In this document: positions 39,105 through 46,411 of the stretch, in pieces
How positions within the stretch are numbered: position 1 is the stretch's first letter
Layout: each line of letters opens with the position of its first letter
DNA from: Sphingobium chlorophenolicum
GTDB taxonomy: Bacteria > Pseudomonadota > Alphaproteobacteria > Sphingomonadales > Sphingomonadaceae
Direction: 5' to 3'
Assembly: GCF_000722875.1 (NCBI RefSeq)
Contig: NZ_JFHR01000011.1
Span: 1-64,000 of the forward strand
Length of the DNA: 64,000 nucleotides
Notes under the pieces: model-generated
Database searches by the model: none
The model's input: only the letters and a program-made list of their open reading frames with translations
What the model was told of the DNA's origin: nothing
Position numbers and translations under genes: made by a program

Positions 39105-39889
39105 CAGAAGGGGCTGATCATGGAGAAGAAGCGCTGCAACCAGCCCTGACGGCTGGCGCGGGCGATTTCCCCCTTGCCGGTGTAGATGATCTTCGCGTCG
39201 GCCACGCGGGTCGATGCGATGCGGTTGTCCGGGCCGATATCGGCCTGGCGGACGAGGCCGCTGATCTGGATAAATTCGTCGCCGCGGTTGAGCGTCAGCG
39301 CCTTTTCGCCCTTCACCAGCATCGTGCCGTTGGGGTAGGTCGCCGCGATCGTCACGGTGATCTCGCCGTTCAGCGCATTGGACTGGGTGGCGGCGCCCTT
39401 GCCGGTGAAGGCGTTGCTGCCGCTGGAGCCGATGTCGCTGGCGGAGAAGATTTTCGAGAGCGGGCCGGTGCTCGGCGGGGTCAGCGCGATGCTGCCGTCG
39501 CGACTGGTATCTGCGCTGTTGCTCTTGGTCGCCTGCGTCCGTTCGACCAGGACGATGGTGATGATGTCGCCCACGCTGGTCGCGCGCGCCCCGCTGGTGA
39601 GAGGGGTATAACCCATCGACGCCTGGAAGATGGACCCGTTGGCGGCGGGAGCGGCAGGTGCGGCAACGACCGTGGGGGCATAAAATTGCCGCTCGGCATC
39701 GCGCTTCTTGCCGGCCATGGCCGGGGAGGCGGCGAGGGCGGAAATAGCCAGCCCAATCATCACCGTTCGCCCTGAGCGAAGTCGAAGGGCACGGCCGACC
39801 GGCAGGGAGGCTGCTTCGACAGGCTCAGCAGCAGGCTTCGACAGGCTCAGCCCGAACGGTTGGATGGGGTTAGGCATCATCCCGCTCAC
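39104..39889 (-). CDS. flgH: Flagellar L-ring protein FlgH, without lipobox and with repeat-derived N-terminus
   Basis: FlgH forms the outer-membrane L-ring. The body is typical: SVGDIITIVLVERTQATKSNSA, and later VKGEKALTLNRGDEFIQISGLVRQADI and the C-terminal YTGKGEIARASRQGWLQRFFSMISPF. FlgH is normally a lipoprotein, but this sequence has no Cys at all: the export signal ends SALAASPAMAGKKR. The start at 39889 overlaps the flgG stop (ATGA). The next about 40 codons (QPFGLSLSKP, ALRLRSGR) come from a palindromic repeat at 39764-39861. A shorter start (MIGLAISAL) would lack a basic n-region. Confidence 0.92.
   Translation of the reverse strand: MSGMMPNPIQPFGLSLSKPAAEPVEAASLPVGRALRLRSGRTVMIGLAISALAASPAMAGKKRDAERQFYAPTVVAAPAAPAANGSIFQASMGYTPLTSGARATSVGDIITIVLVERTQATKSNSADTSRDGSIALTPPSTGPLSKIFSASDIGSSGSNAFTGKGAATQSNALNGEITVTIAATYPNGTMLVKGEKALTLNRGDEFIQISGLVRQADIGPDNRIASTRVADAKIIYTGKGEIARASRQGWLQRFFSMISPF
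39764..39861. repeat. Composite repeat inside the flgH 5' coding region
   Basis: CGTTCGCCCTGAGC (39764 on) is matched by the inverted GGCTCAGCCCGAACG near 39845-39859. Between them GCTTCGACAGGCTCAGC occurs twice (39813-39829 and 39835-39851) and GAAGTCGAAGGGC once. This is a common intergenic repeat type in sphingomonads. It is translated in frame with flgH. Confidence 0.8.
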
Positions 39890-40674
39890 AACTGCTGGTT
39901 GGCATATTGGAGCATTTCGTCGGTCGCCTTGATCATCTTCGAATTGACCTCATAGGCGCGCTGGGTCTCGATCATGTCGACCAGCTCTTCCACGACGTTG
40001 ACGTTCGATGTTTCCAGATAGCCGGAGCGGACGACGCCGCGCCCGTCCAGGCCTGCGACGCCGACCTGCGGCGTGCCGCTGGCGGCGCTTTCCTTCAGCA
40101 GGTTGCCGCCCACCGACTGGAGGCCGCCCGGATTCATGAAGCTGGCCAGTTCGATCTGGCCGAGCTGGGTCGGTTCGGTCTGGCCCTGCAAGGTGGCGGA
40201 CACGGTGCCGTCATTGCCGATGGTGACGCTGGTCGCGCCTTCGGGGACGGTGATCTGCGGGATCAGGGGCAGGCCGTCGCTGGTGACGACGACGCCTTCC
40301 GCCGTGGTCGTGAAATTGCCTGCGCGGGTATAGGCAATGGAGCCGTCCGGCTGCTGCACCTGGAAATAGCCCGATCCCTCGATCGCCATGTCCAGCGTGT
40401 TGCCGGTCTGGTTCAGCGTGCCCTGCGCGTTGATCTTGCTGGTGCCCTGCAACGCGACGCCGGAACCCAGGTTCAGGCCGGTGGCGAACTTGTTCTCGCT
40501 GTCGCTGTTGGCGCCCGCCGCCACGATCTGCTGATAGGCCAGCGTTTCGAAATCGGCGCGGTCGCGCTTGAAGCCTGTCGTGTTGACGTTCGCCAGATTG
40601 TTGGCGATCACGCGCATCTTCGTGTTCTGCGCGTCGAGGCCGGTGCGGGCGACATGAAGGGCTGCGTTGGTCAT
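39886..40674 (-). CDS. flgG: Flagellar distal rod protein FlgG
   Basis: FlgG builds the distal rod. The 262-residue length is standard, with the N-terminal rod motif HVARTGLDAQNTKMRVIANNLANVNTTGFKRDRADF and C-terminal SNVNVVEELVDMIETQRAYEVNSKMIKATDEMLQYANQ. It has its own sigma-54 promoter (40713-40728) and heads a flgG-H-I-J-K-L unit in which nearly all genes overlap by 1-4 bp. Confidence 0.97.
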   Translation of the reverse strand: MTNAALHVARTGLDAQNTKMRVIANNLANVNTTGFKRDRADFETLAYQQIVAAGANSDSENKFATGLNLGSGVALQGTSKINAQGTLNQTGNTLDMAIEGSGYFQVQQPDGSIAYTRAGNFTTTAEGVVVTSDGLPLIPQITVPEGATSVTIGNDGTVSATLQGQTEPTQLGQIELASFMNPGGLQSVGGNLLKESAASGTPQVGVAGLDGRGVVRSGYLETSNVNVVEELVDMIETQRAYEVNSKMIKATDEMLQYANQQL

Positions 40675-40712
40675 TTACTATCTCCGTGACGCATGGTCAT
40701 GCGGGTTTCAAA

Positions 40713-40728
40713 GCAAGAGCCGTGCCAA
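40713..40728 (-). promoter_or_regulatory. Sigma-54 promoter of the flgG-L operon
   Basis: On the minus strand the site reads TTGGCACGGCTCTTGC, matching the -24/-12 consensus TGGCAC-N5-TTGC exactly. It ends about 39 bp upstream of the flgG start and is identical over 16 bp to the flgB promoter at 44028. Confidence 0.9.
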
Positions 40729-40737
40729 TATTAACCA

Positions 40738-41478
40738 TTAATCCAGCCGCATCAGCGAAGCGCCGCCGTCGTCCAACTGCTTGGCTGTATCGATCATCTT
40801 GATCTGGGTTTCCCAAGCGCGGCTGGCCTCTATCATCTGCACCAGCGCCGATGTGGCGTTGACGTTCGATCCTTCCAGCGAACCGCCGGTCACGGTGGCG
40901 ATGGGGTCGTCTGGCAGGACGCCGCCATTCGCTTCGCGGAACAGGCCGTCGGTGCCCTTGGCGATGCTGGAGCCGACCGGGTTGACCAGCTTCAGCTTGT
41001 CGACCTGCTGCGGGTTGGCGGGGTCGCCGCCCTGCGGCACGCCCCAGATGCTGCCGTCCTTCGCGATGGAGACGCTGTCCATCTGCGGCAAAGTGATGGG
41101 ACCGCCTTCGCCCAGCACGGCCAGGCCGTCGCCGGTGGTGAGCAGGCCGCTGTCGCTGACCTTCAGGTCGCCGCGGCGCGTATAGGCTTCGCCGCCGTCC
41201 GGGGCCTGCACGGCGAGCATCGCATCGCCGTTCATGGCCACGTCCAGCGGGTTGCCGGTTTCGGTGACCGCGCCTTGCGCCATGTCGGCGGCGATCACCT
41301 GTTCGGACGCCTGCGCCCGCGTGTTGAGGTTGTCGCCCTTGATCCAGCGCGTCTCGGCATTGGCGATCTCGGCGCGAAAGCCGGTGGTGTTGACGTTCGC
41401 CAGATTGTTGGAGATCGCCGCCTGCCGCGCCATCGCGCCGCGCATCGCGGTGAGTGCCGTGTTGACGAGCCGGTCCAT
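40738..41478 (-). CDS. flgF: Flagellar proximal rod protein FlgF
   Basis: The start ATG at 41478 gives the conserved MDRLVNTALTAMRGAMARQAAISNNLANVNTTGF. The frame upstream to 41538 reads through a palindromic repeat and is not likely to be used. The 246-residue protein has the rod C-terminus SNVNATSALVQMIEASRAWETQIKMIDTAKQLDD. FlgF is a proximal rod subunit exported by the type III apparatus. It lies directly upstream of the flgG promoter and is separated from flgE by a long palindromic repeat. Confidence 0.95.
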   Translation of the reverse strand: MDRLVNTALTAMRGAMARQAAISNNLANVNTTGFRAEIANAETRWIKGDNLNTRAQASEQVIAADMAQGAVTETGNPLDVAMNGDAMLAVQAPDGGEAYTRRGDLKVSDSGLLTTGDGLAVLGEGGPITLPQMDSVSIAKDGSIWGVPQGGDPANPQQVDKLKLVNPVGSSIAKGTDGLFREANGGVLPDDPIATVTGGSLEGSNVNATSALVQMIEASRAWETQIKMIDTAKQLDDGGASLMRLD

Positions 41479-41510
41479 GGGTTTGTCCTGTTGTTGCGGG
41501 TAATGATTTC

Positions 41511-41601
41511 CGTCATCCCCGCGAAGGCGGGGATCCATCTCCTGAACGTTGAGCTTGATGCTATGCAGGGAGATGGGTTCCCGCTTTCGCGGGAATGACG
41601 G
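41511..41601. repeat. Long palindromic repeat between flgE and flgF
   Basis: CGTCATCCCCGCGAAGGCGG followed by GGATCCATCTCC, and inverted GGAGATGGG near 41568-41576 followed by TTCCCGCTTTCGCGGGAATG, form arms of about 31 bp with a loop of about 26 bp. One arm has an extra T, a sign of age. Confidence 0.8.
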
Positions 41602-41615
41602 ATTGATCAGTCAGC

Positions 41616-42458
41616 TTAGGTGCGCATGTTGACGATGGTGGTCGACAGCGTATTCGCCGCTTCGATGGCCTTCGAGTTCGCCTGGAAGTTGCGCTGGGCG
41701 GAGATGAGGTTCACCAGTTCTTCGGTGATGTCGACGTTGGAGCGTTCCAGCGCGCCGGAACGGACCGAACCGAACAGGCCGCTATTGCCGGTGCCCAGCA
41801 TCGGCGCGCCGCTGGCGTTGGTGGCGGTCCAGTGGGCGTCGCCGCTCTGGCGCAGCCCTTCCTGGCTGTTGAAGGCGGCGATGGCGGTCGCGCCCAGATA
41901 GACGGTCGATCCATCGGCATAGACGCCGGTGATCTTGCCTTCTTCCGACACGCCGACGCTGGTGAGCTGGTTGCCGGTGCCGCCGTCGGGCCAGTTGGTC
42001 GGAATCTTGAGGTCCGTGAGCGAAGCGGGGGTCAGCGTGCCGGTCACCGTGGGCGCGCCGGTGGCCGGATTGAGCGGGATGACCTGAAGCCGGGCGCCGG
42101 TGGTGTCGACGACATAGCGGTCCTCCTCCACCGAGAAAGCGCCGTTGCGGGTATAGCCGATCTGGTCGTCCGCGCTGCGCTTCACCGTGAAGAAGCCTTC
42201 GCCAGTGATGGCGAGGTCCAGCGTCTTGTCGGTGGTTTCGATGGTGCCCTGCGTGAACTGCTGGCTGATGCCCTGGGTGCGGACGCCCTGGCCCGCGACC
42301 TGCGTGGTGGTCTGCATCGGCGCGGCGGCGAAGATGTCGCCGAACACGGCCTTGCTCTTCTTGAAGGCGGTCGAATTGACGTTGGCGACATTGTTCGCCG
42401 TGGTCGACAGGTCGGTCTGGGCGGCCTTCAGGCCGGAAAGCGAGATGTAGAAGGACAT
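41616..42458 (-). CDS. flgE: Flagellar hook protein FlgE (short form)
   Basis: FlgE is the hook subunit. The N-terminus (MSFYISLSGLKAAQTDLSTTANNVANVNSTAFKKSKAVF) and C-terminus (SNVDITEELVNLISAQRNFQANSKAIEAANTLSTTIVNMRT) are diagnostic. At 280 residues it is much shorter than the E. coli (402) or Caulobacter (591) hook proteins, so the outer D2/D3 domains are largely missing and a minimal D0-D1 hook is predicted. It could be mistaken for another rod protein, but its place after flgD and before flgF-G supports FlgE. Confidence 0.88.
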   Translation of the reverse strand: MSFYISLSGLKAAQTDLSTTANNVANVNSTAFKKSKAVFGDIFAAAPMQTTTQVAGQGVRTQGISQQFTQGTIETTDKTLDLAITGEGFFTVKRSADDQIGYTRNGAFSVEEDRYVVDTTGARLQVIPLNPATGAPTVTGTLTPASLTDLKIPTNWPDGGTGNQLTSVGVSEEGKITGVYADGSTVYLGATAIAAFNSQEGLRQSGDAHWTATNASGAPMLGTGNSGLFGSVRSGALERSNVDITEELVNLISAQRNFQANSKAIEAANTLSTTIVNMRT

Positions 42459-42488
42459 GGCGTTGCTCCTTGGGTGAAAGGAAAGGGA

Positions 42489-43145
42489 TTAAGCGAGTGA
42501 AATGGCGTCGGTGGGCTTGTAGGTGCCGAGCGGGGTGATGAGTTTGGACGAACTGCCGTCGGCGGGTGACTGGACGGCGGCGATGGTGGCCCAGCTTGCC
42601 ACCCGGCTGGGGTTGGCGCCGTTGACCTTGATCTTCAGCGCGTCGGTGGCGACGGTGTTGCCTGCGTCGTCCTTGCCGTCCCAATAGAAATTGACGTCGC
42701 CCTTGGGCTGATCGCCGAGGGCGATCGTCTTGACGACATTGCCGCTGCCGTCGATCAGATCGACGCTGGCGCCGCTGGTCGCGTCGGCGAAGCTGACCTG
42801 GCCCATATATTGGCCGGCGGCGTCGGGCGCGGCGATATTGCTCTGCACCAGCATCGACTTGCCGATCCAGCTTGCTGCGTCGCCAAGGCGCGATCCGGTG
42901 AGTTGCGACGCCAGATTCTTCAGCGTCTGGTTCATCTCCGCGATGCCGCTGCTGTTGGTGATAGTCGCCATCTGCGCGACCATCTGCGCGTTATCGACGG
43001 GTTCGAACGGGTCCTGCGTCTGCATCTGCGCGGTCAGCAGGCGCAGGAAATCCGCCTGACCCATTTCCGACTTGCCCGTGCCGACCTTGGCATTGGGGTT
43101 GTAGACGGACAGGCCCGCTTTGTCGGTGGCGGTCGTGGTCGTCAT
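42489..43145 (-). CDS. flgD: Flagellar hook-cap protein FlgD
   Basis: FlgD forms the cap under which FlgE polymerises. The 218-residue protein starts with a flexible region, then KVGTGKSEMGQADFLRLLTAQMQTQDPFEPVDNAQMVAQMA, the diagnostic FlgD N-terminal motif. A C-terminal domain of FlgD Ig-like and tudor-like type follows. Its start overlaps the flgC stop by 4 bp. It is exported through the rod. Confidence 0.95.
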   Translation of the reverse strand: MTTTTATDKAGLSVYNPNAKVGTGKSEMGQADFLRLLTAQMQTQDPFEPVDNAQMVAQMATITNSSGIAEMNQTLKNLASQLTGSRLGDAASWIGKSMLVQSNIAAPDAAGQYMGQVSFADATSGASVDLIDGSGNVVKTIALGDQPKGDVNFYWDGKDDAGNTVATDALKIKVNGANPSRVASWATIAAVQSPADGSSSKLITPLGTYKPTDAISLA

Positions 43146-43558
43146 TTGCCGATCCTTATGGTTTCCATCATCAGCGATTTGGCGGTGTTCAGCACCTGCA
43201 CATTGTTCTGGTACATGCGGGCGGTCTCGATCATGTCGACCAGTTCCGCGCTGCTATCCACGGCGGCTTCCCACACATCGCCATTCTTGTCGGCCAGCGG
43301 ATGGTTGGGGTCGTGGCGCTTGGTGGGCTGCGCGTTGGTGGTGACGACATTCTGGACCTTGACGGTCGAGACGCCGGGGCTGTCGGTGACCGACTGGAAC
43401 ACCGGCTTGATCGCGCGATAGGCTTCCGCCGCGCTGCCGGTGACGTTTCCGGCATTCGCCATGTTGGAGGCGGTGGCGTTCAGGCGCACGAGCTGCGCGC
43501 TCATGGCGCGGCCGGCGATGTCGAAGACGTTCATGGGGCCGGAACCGCTCATGCTCAT
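43142..43558 (-). CDS. flgC: Flagellar proximal rod protein FlgC
   Basis: The 138-residue protein has the rod motif FDIAGRAMSAQLVRLNATASNMANAGNVTG and the C-terminal AVDSSAELVDMIETARMYQNNVQVLNTAKSLMMETIRI, as in FlgC. It overlaps flgB upstream and flgD downstream by 4 bp each (ATGA). A second in-frame ATG at residue 9 is closer to the usual FlgC start, but the coupled first ATG fits the operon. Confidence 0.96.
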   Translation of the reverse strand: MSMSGSGPMNVFDIAGRAMSAQLVRLNATASNMANAGNVTGSAAEAYRAIKPVFQSVTDSPGVSTVKVQNVVTTNAQPTKRHDPNHPLADKNGDVWEAAVDSSAELVDMIETARMYQNNVQVLNTAKSLMMETIRIGK

Positions 43559-43923
43559 TCTCCCTTCAGGGCGCGGGTGATGGTGTTGATGCGGCCCTCC
43601 AGGAAGGAGAGGGTCGTGCGATATTTGACGGCGTTTTCAGCGAACAAAGTCTGTTCGGTGCTGAGTTCGACGGTGTTGCCGTCCAGGCTCGACTGAAGCG
43701 GCACGCGATAGCCCATGGAATCATCGACGGCCTGCGACACGTCGGCGGCGGACTTGCCCTGCCGGGTGGTGGCTTCCTTCAGCGCGGACTCGAAATCGAT
43801 GTCGCGGGCCTTGTAGCCGGGCGTGGAGGCGTTCGCGATGTTGGACGCGAGCAGGGAAAGGCGCTGCGAGCGAAGCGCCAGCGCCTTTCCGTGTATCCCG
43901 AACAATCCGTCTTCCAGCGGCAT
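43555..43923 (-). CDS. flgB: Flagellar proximal rod protein FlgB
   Basis: FlgB is the rod subunit nearest the MS ring and FliE. The 122-residue protein has the motif ALRSQRLSLLASNIANASTPGYKARDIDFESAL and a C-terminal helix with TEQTLFAENAVKYRTTLSFLEGRINTI. It is the first gene of the flgB-C-D-E-F series, driven by a perfect sigma-54 promoter at 44028-44043. Confidence 0.96.
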   Translation of the reverse strand: MPLEDGLFGIHGKALALRSQRLSLLASNIANASTPGYKARDIDFESALKEATTRQGKSAADVSQAVDDSMGYRVPLQSSLDGNTVELSTEQTLFAENAVKYRTTLSFLEGRINTITRALKGE

Positions 43924-44027
43924 TTCAAATCTTTCCGTTTTTCGCCCTCAACGGGCCTAAAACTTCCGATCCGCCCGTCGTTCTATTGCCTGATGGCGTG
44001 AATTGCGGGTGATCCAGCCTGATATTC

Positions 44028-44043
44028 GCAAGAGCCGTGCCAA
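44028..44043 (-). promoter_or_regulatory. Sigma-54 promoter of the flgB operon
   Basis: The minus strand reads TTGGCACGGCTCTTGC, a full -24/-12 match, about 105 bp upstream of flgB. It is identical to the flgG promoter. A cluster of TTGCCG/CGGCAA half-sites lies 65-125 bp further upstream, at enhancer distance. Confidence 0.9.
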
Positions 44044-44107
44044 TTTGCGTGGGTGACGCATCGGCAGGGCGGAAATGGCGGAAATCCGGGGGATCGCATG
44101 AGGGTGG

Positions 44108-44153
44108 CGGCAAGGGCGGCATAAATTTGCCGGTCGGCGGCAGGGCTTTGCCG
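44108..44153. promoter_or_regulatory. Candidate FlbD-type enhancer array
   Basis: Half-sites CGGCAA (44108), TTGCCG (44127), CGGCAG (44138) and TTGCCG (44148) occur within 46 bp. The last three are spaced 11 and 10 bp, about one helical turn. They lie between the flgB promoter and the divergent small stator genes. The motif recurs at 55345-55374. Confidence 0.5.
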
Positions 44154-44186
44154 CAGGGCCGGACGGGTGATTTTGGGGACGGTGAT

Positions 44187-44855
44187 ATGGTCGGAATCTT
44201 GGCGCATTTGTTCGATCCCCTGACCCTGCTGGCGATGGTGGCGGGGATCGGGATCGTCGCGCTGTTCCAGAATGGCGGGCGGGCGTTGGGCCGTGCCTTC
44301 GCGGCGCTGGCGCCTTTGCTGACCGCCGATCCGGCCAAGGATCGCGACGCGGCGCGGGCGGCGCTGCTCAAGATCGATCAGGTGGCGCAACTGCGCGGGC
44401 TGGCCTGCACCGACCGGGTGAAGACCGCCAATCCTTTCTTGACACAGGCGGCGCGCAAGCTCGCCAATTGCGAGAAGACCGATCAGTTCGAACTCTGGGC
44501 GGCGCAGTCTTTGGCGGATCGCGCCCAGCGGCATGCGAGCGCGCGCAACGTCTGGCTGTCGATTGCCGATGCAGCGCCCGCGCTGGGCATGGCGGGGACG
44601 ATCGTCGGGCTGGTCGGCATGTTCGCGGGCATGGACGATCCGGCTACGTTGGGGCCGTCCATGGCGCTGGCGCTGCTCACCACTTTTTATGGCGTCGTGA
44701 TCGCCAATATTGTGGCCGCTCCCGTCGCTGCGCGATTGGCCGACCTGTCGGAGCGCGAGCTGGCCTGGCAGAAGGAAGTGGCGGACCGCATGGCGGCCAT
44801 CGCCCGGCGGGAAAATGTGCCGACGCGCCGCGCCTCGATCCGCGAGGTGGCATGA
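44187..44855 (+). CDS. Small MotA/PomA-like proton/sodium-channel protein
   Basis: The start ATG at 44187 follows GGGGACGG. The 222-residue product has the MotA/TolQ/ExbB core. The segment ADAAPALGMAGTIVGLVGMF, then MDDPATLGPSMALALLTTFYG and IANIVAAPVAARL, is closest to the sodium-type PomA/MotA pattern and differs from the motA at 34191. It is shorter than full stator proteins (about 250-290 aa). It overlaps the next gene by 4 bp (ATGA). The pair lies among flagellar genes, so an alternative or accessory stator is likely; TolQ/ExbB-like energising is another option. Confidence 0.8.
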   Translation: MVGILAHLFDPLTLLAMVAGIGIVALFQNGGRALGRAFAALAPLLTADPAKDRDAARAALLKIDQVAQLRGLACTDRVKTANPFLTQAARKLANCEKTDQFELWAAQSLADRAQRHASARNVWLSIADAAPALGMAGTIVGLVGMFAGMDDPATLGPSMALALLTTFYGVVIANIVAAPVAARLADLSERELAWQKEVADRMAAIARRENVPTRRASIREVA

Positions 44856-45334
44856 ACATCCCGGCATCCTCCGGCGTTCGGCGCAGCCGCTGGGCGCTCA
44901 GCTTTGCCGATCTGTTGCTGCTGCTGCTTGGCTTTTTCGTGATGCTCCAGGCCAGCGGGCAACGCCGGGACGCCATGCTGGCGCAGGTGCGGCAGCAGTT
45001 CGGCGGGCATGTCCGGCAGGCCATGGAAATCCGTGCTGCGGAACTGTTCTTGCCGGGTGAAGCGCTGTTGACGGGGGAAGGGCGGAAGCGGCTGAAGATC
45101 GTGGCGAACCGTTATGCCGGAGGTCGGGAGCGGCTGGAGGTGAGCAGCCGCGGCACGGATGGAGCGCGGCAGCGGTTTGACGGCTGGGACTTGTCGGCGG
45201 CGCGCCTGGGCGCGGTGGCGCGGGCGCTGAAGGCGGAGGGGATTGGCGGCGAGCGACTGGTGCTGCGCGGGCTGGACCAATTGGATGGCGATAGCGGCAA
45301 GGGACAGGTGATCCTGATCGCGCCGGGGCGTTAG
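44852..45334 (+). CDS. Small MotB-like protein with one membrane helix
   Basis: The start overlaps the preceding MotA-like stop. The 160-residue product has the MotB-type N-terminal helix RWALSFADLLLLLLGFFVML with the ion-binding Asp20, then a short periplasmic part (40-160). The latter only loosely resembles an OmpA-like domain (WDLSAARLGAVARALKAEGI). It is less than half the length of the MotB at 33132 and lacks an obvious plug and NxxLSxxRA-type peptidoglycan site. As partner of the MotA-like protein it may form an accessory ion channel at the motor. The role is inferred. Confidence 0.75.
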   Translation: MNIPASSGVRRSRWALSFADLLLLLLGFFVMLQASGQRRDAMLAQVRQQFGGHVRQAMEIRAAELFLPGEALLTGEGRKRLKIVANRYAGGRERLEVSSRGTDGARQRFDGWDLSAARLGAVARALKAEGIGGERLVLRGLDQLDGDSGKGQVILIAPGR

Positions 45335-45359
45335 GGCCACAAAGACTCCCACAATTCCC

Positions 45360-45449
45360 CGTCATGCTGAACTTGTTTCAGCATCCATCGTGCCCCAAGA
45401 GCCTCGGCGCGTGGGGAGAAATGGATGCTGAAACAAGTTCAGCATGACG
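45360..45449. repeat. Perfect 29-bp inverted repeat
   Basis: Arms at 45360-45388 and 45421-45449 are exact reverse complements, starting CGTCATGCTGAACTTG, with a 32-bp spacer. The arms also contain the smaller palindrome GCTGAACTTGTTTCAGC. It lies between the MotB-like gene and the flgA promoter and may end upstream transcription. Confidence 0.9.
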
Positions 45450-45475
45450 AGATTGCTTGCAGGTGAGCGATCATA

Positions 45476-45490
45476 TGGCACGAATATTGC
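45476..45490 (+). promoter_or_regulatory. Sigma-54 promoter of flgA-flgM-flgN
   Basis: TGGCAC (45476-45481), 5 bases, TTGC (45487-45490) matches the consensus exactly. The predicted transcript start is near 45502, which lies downstream of an in-frame ATG at 45498 and so favours the GTG at 45531 as the flgA start. Confidence 0.88.
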
Positions 45491-45530
45491 GTAACTCATG
45501 GTTAACCCTGTCCGCTTCCGGAGAGAAACC

Positions 45531-46079
45531 GTGACGAATTTGCCCAAGATCCTCCTTCTGGCGCTGTCCATTTCGGCGTCCGATCCTGCGCTGGCGCAGC
45601 AGAAGTTCGAGAATCTGGACCGTATCGACAGTCTGGTCGCGATGACCGTCGGCGCCAATATGGGCGAGCCGGGCGGCCCCATCGCGCCGGTGGATCGGCG
45701 GTTGCGGCTGGCCGCATGCCCCACGACGCCCAGCGTCGACGGGCCGGTCTTCGGCGCGGCCATCGTCAAATGCGACGCCCTGGGCTGGCGGATCCGCGTG
45801 CCTTTGGCAGCGGGCGGCGCGGCTGCGGCTTCCGGGCCGGTCGCCCGCTATGCGCCCGCCGCGCGTCCTGTAGCCAGGGAGGCCGTCGTGAAGAGGGGCG
45901 ATCCCGTCCAACTGATGGCGGGCAATGAGAATTTCAGCGTTTCGCGAATGATGGTCGCGGACGAAGACGGCGCCGTGGGCCAGACGATCCGCGTGCGCGA
46001 AGACAAGAAAGGCGCGCCGATATTGGCGCAGGTCGTGGAAATGGGAATTGTTCGCGTTCCGGGATTTAATAATTTTTGA
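45531..46079 (+). CDS. flgA: Flagellar P-ring assembly chaperone FlgA
   Basis: FlgA assists P-ring formation by FlgI in the periplasm. I chose GTG 45531 because the upstream ATG at 45498 lies before the predicted sigma-54 transcript start, while GGAGAG precedes the GTG. The roughly 182-residue protein has a signal peptide (NLPKILLLALSISASDPALAQ) and the FlgA C-terminal SAF domain (AREAVVKRGDPVQLMAGNENFSVSRMMVADEDGAVGQTIRVRE). It is the first gene of a flgA-flgM-flgN unit. Confidence 0.9.
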   Translation: MTNLPKILLLALSISASDPALAQQKFENLDRIDSLVAMTVGANMGEPGGPIAPVDRRLRLAACPTTPSVDGPVFGAAIVKCDALGWRIRVPLAAGGAAAASGPVARYAPAARPVAREAVVKRGDPVQLMAGNENFSVSRMMVADEDGAVGQTIRVREDKKGAPILAQVVEMGIVRVPGFNNF

Positions 46080-46125
46080 ACCCGTCCGTATATAGGCTGT
46101 GCGGGACGAGTGAAGGAATGGAATC

Positions 46126-46407
46126 ATGATTAAGTCTGTCGGCCAGAATATCAGCGCCGCCATAGAGGCGAGCCGCCTGAAGGAAGGCGGCAAGACCGTG
46201 CGCGCTTCGTCGACCGGCTCGGTCGGCGGCACGTCTTCGTCGGCTCGCTCGGCCAGCCCCGCCGCCCGCATGGCGGCGGAAGGTGCGCCGGTCGACATGG
46301 ATCGGGTCGCCGCCATCAAGGCCGCGATCGCGTCGGGCAATTATCCGGTCGATCCGGCGGCGATTGCCGACCGCATGATCGCGCTCGACCTGCCGGGCGC
46401 TGATTGA
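46126..46407 (+). CDS. flgM: Anti-sigma-28 factor FlgM
   Basis: FlgM holds FliA inactive until the hook is complete and it is exported. The 93-residue protein has the expected disordered Ser/Thr/Gly-rich middle and the conserved C-terminal FliA-binding part (VDMDRVAAIKAAIASGNYPVDPAAIADRMIAL). It lies 46 bp after flgA and 4 bp before the flgN-like gene. Confidence 0.92.
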   Translation: MIKSVGQNISAAIEASRLKEGGKTVRASSTGSVGGTSSSARSASPAARMAAEGAPVDMDRVAAIKAAIASGNYPVDPAAIADRMIALDLPGAD

Positions 46408-46411
46408 ACCC

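Noticed and set aside
41479-41538. Upstream extension of flgF
   Set aside because: The added 20 residues (MDPRLRGDDG...) are translated repeat; the conserved FlgF N-terminus begins at 41478.
38975-41601. A CRISPR array, suggested by repeated palindromes
   Set aside because: Copies are few, irregularly spaced, in different orientations and without unique spacers; no cas genes are present.
44108-44186. A sigma-54 promoter for the small stator-like pair
   Set aside because: The best GG...GC spacings here are 9 bp, not 10, so they do not fit the -24/-12 rule. They are better explained as activator half-sites.
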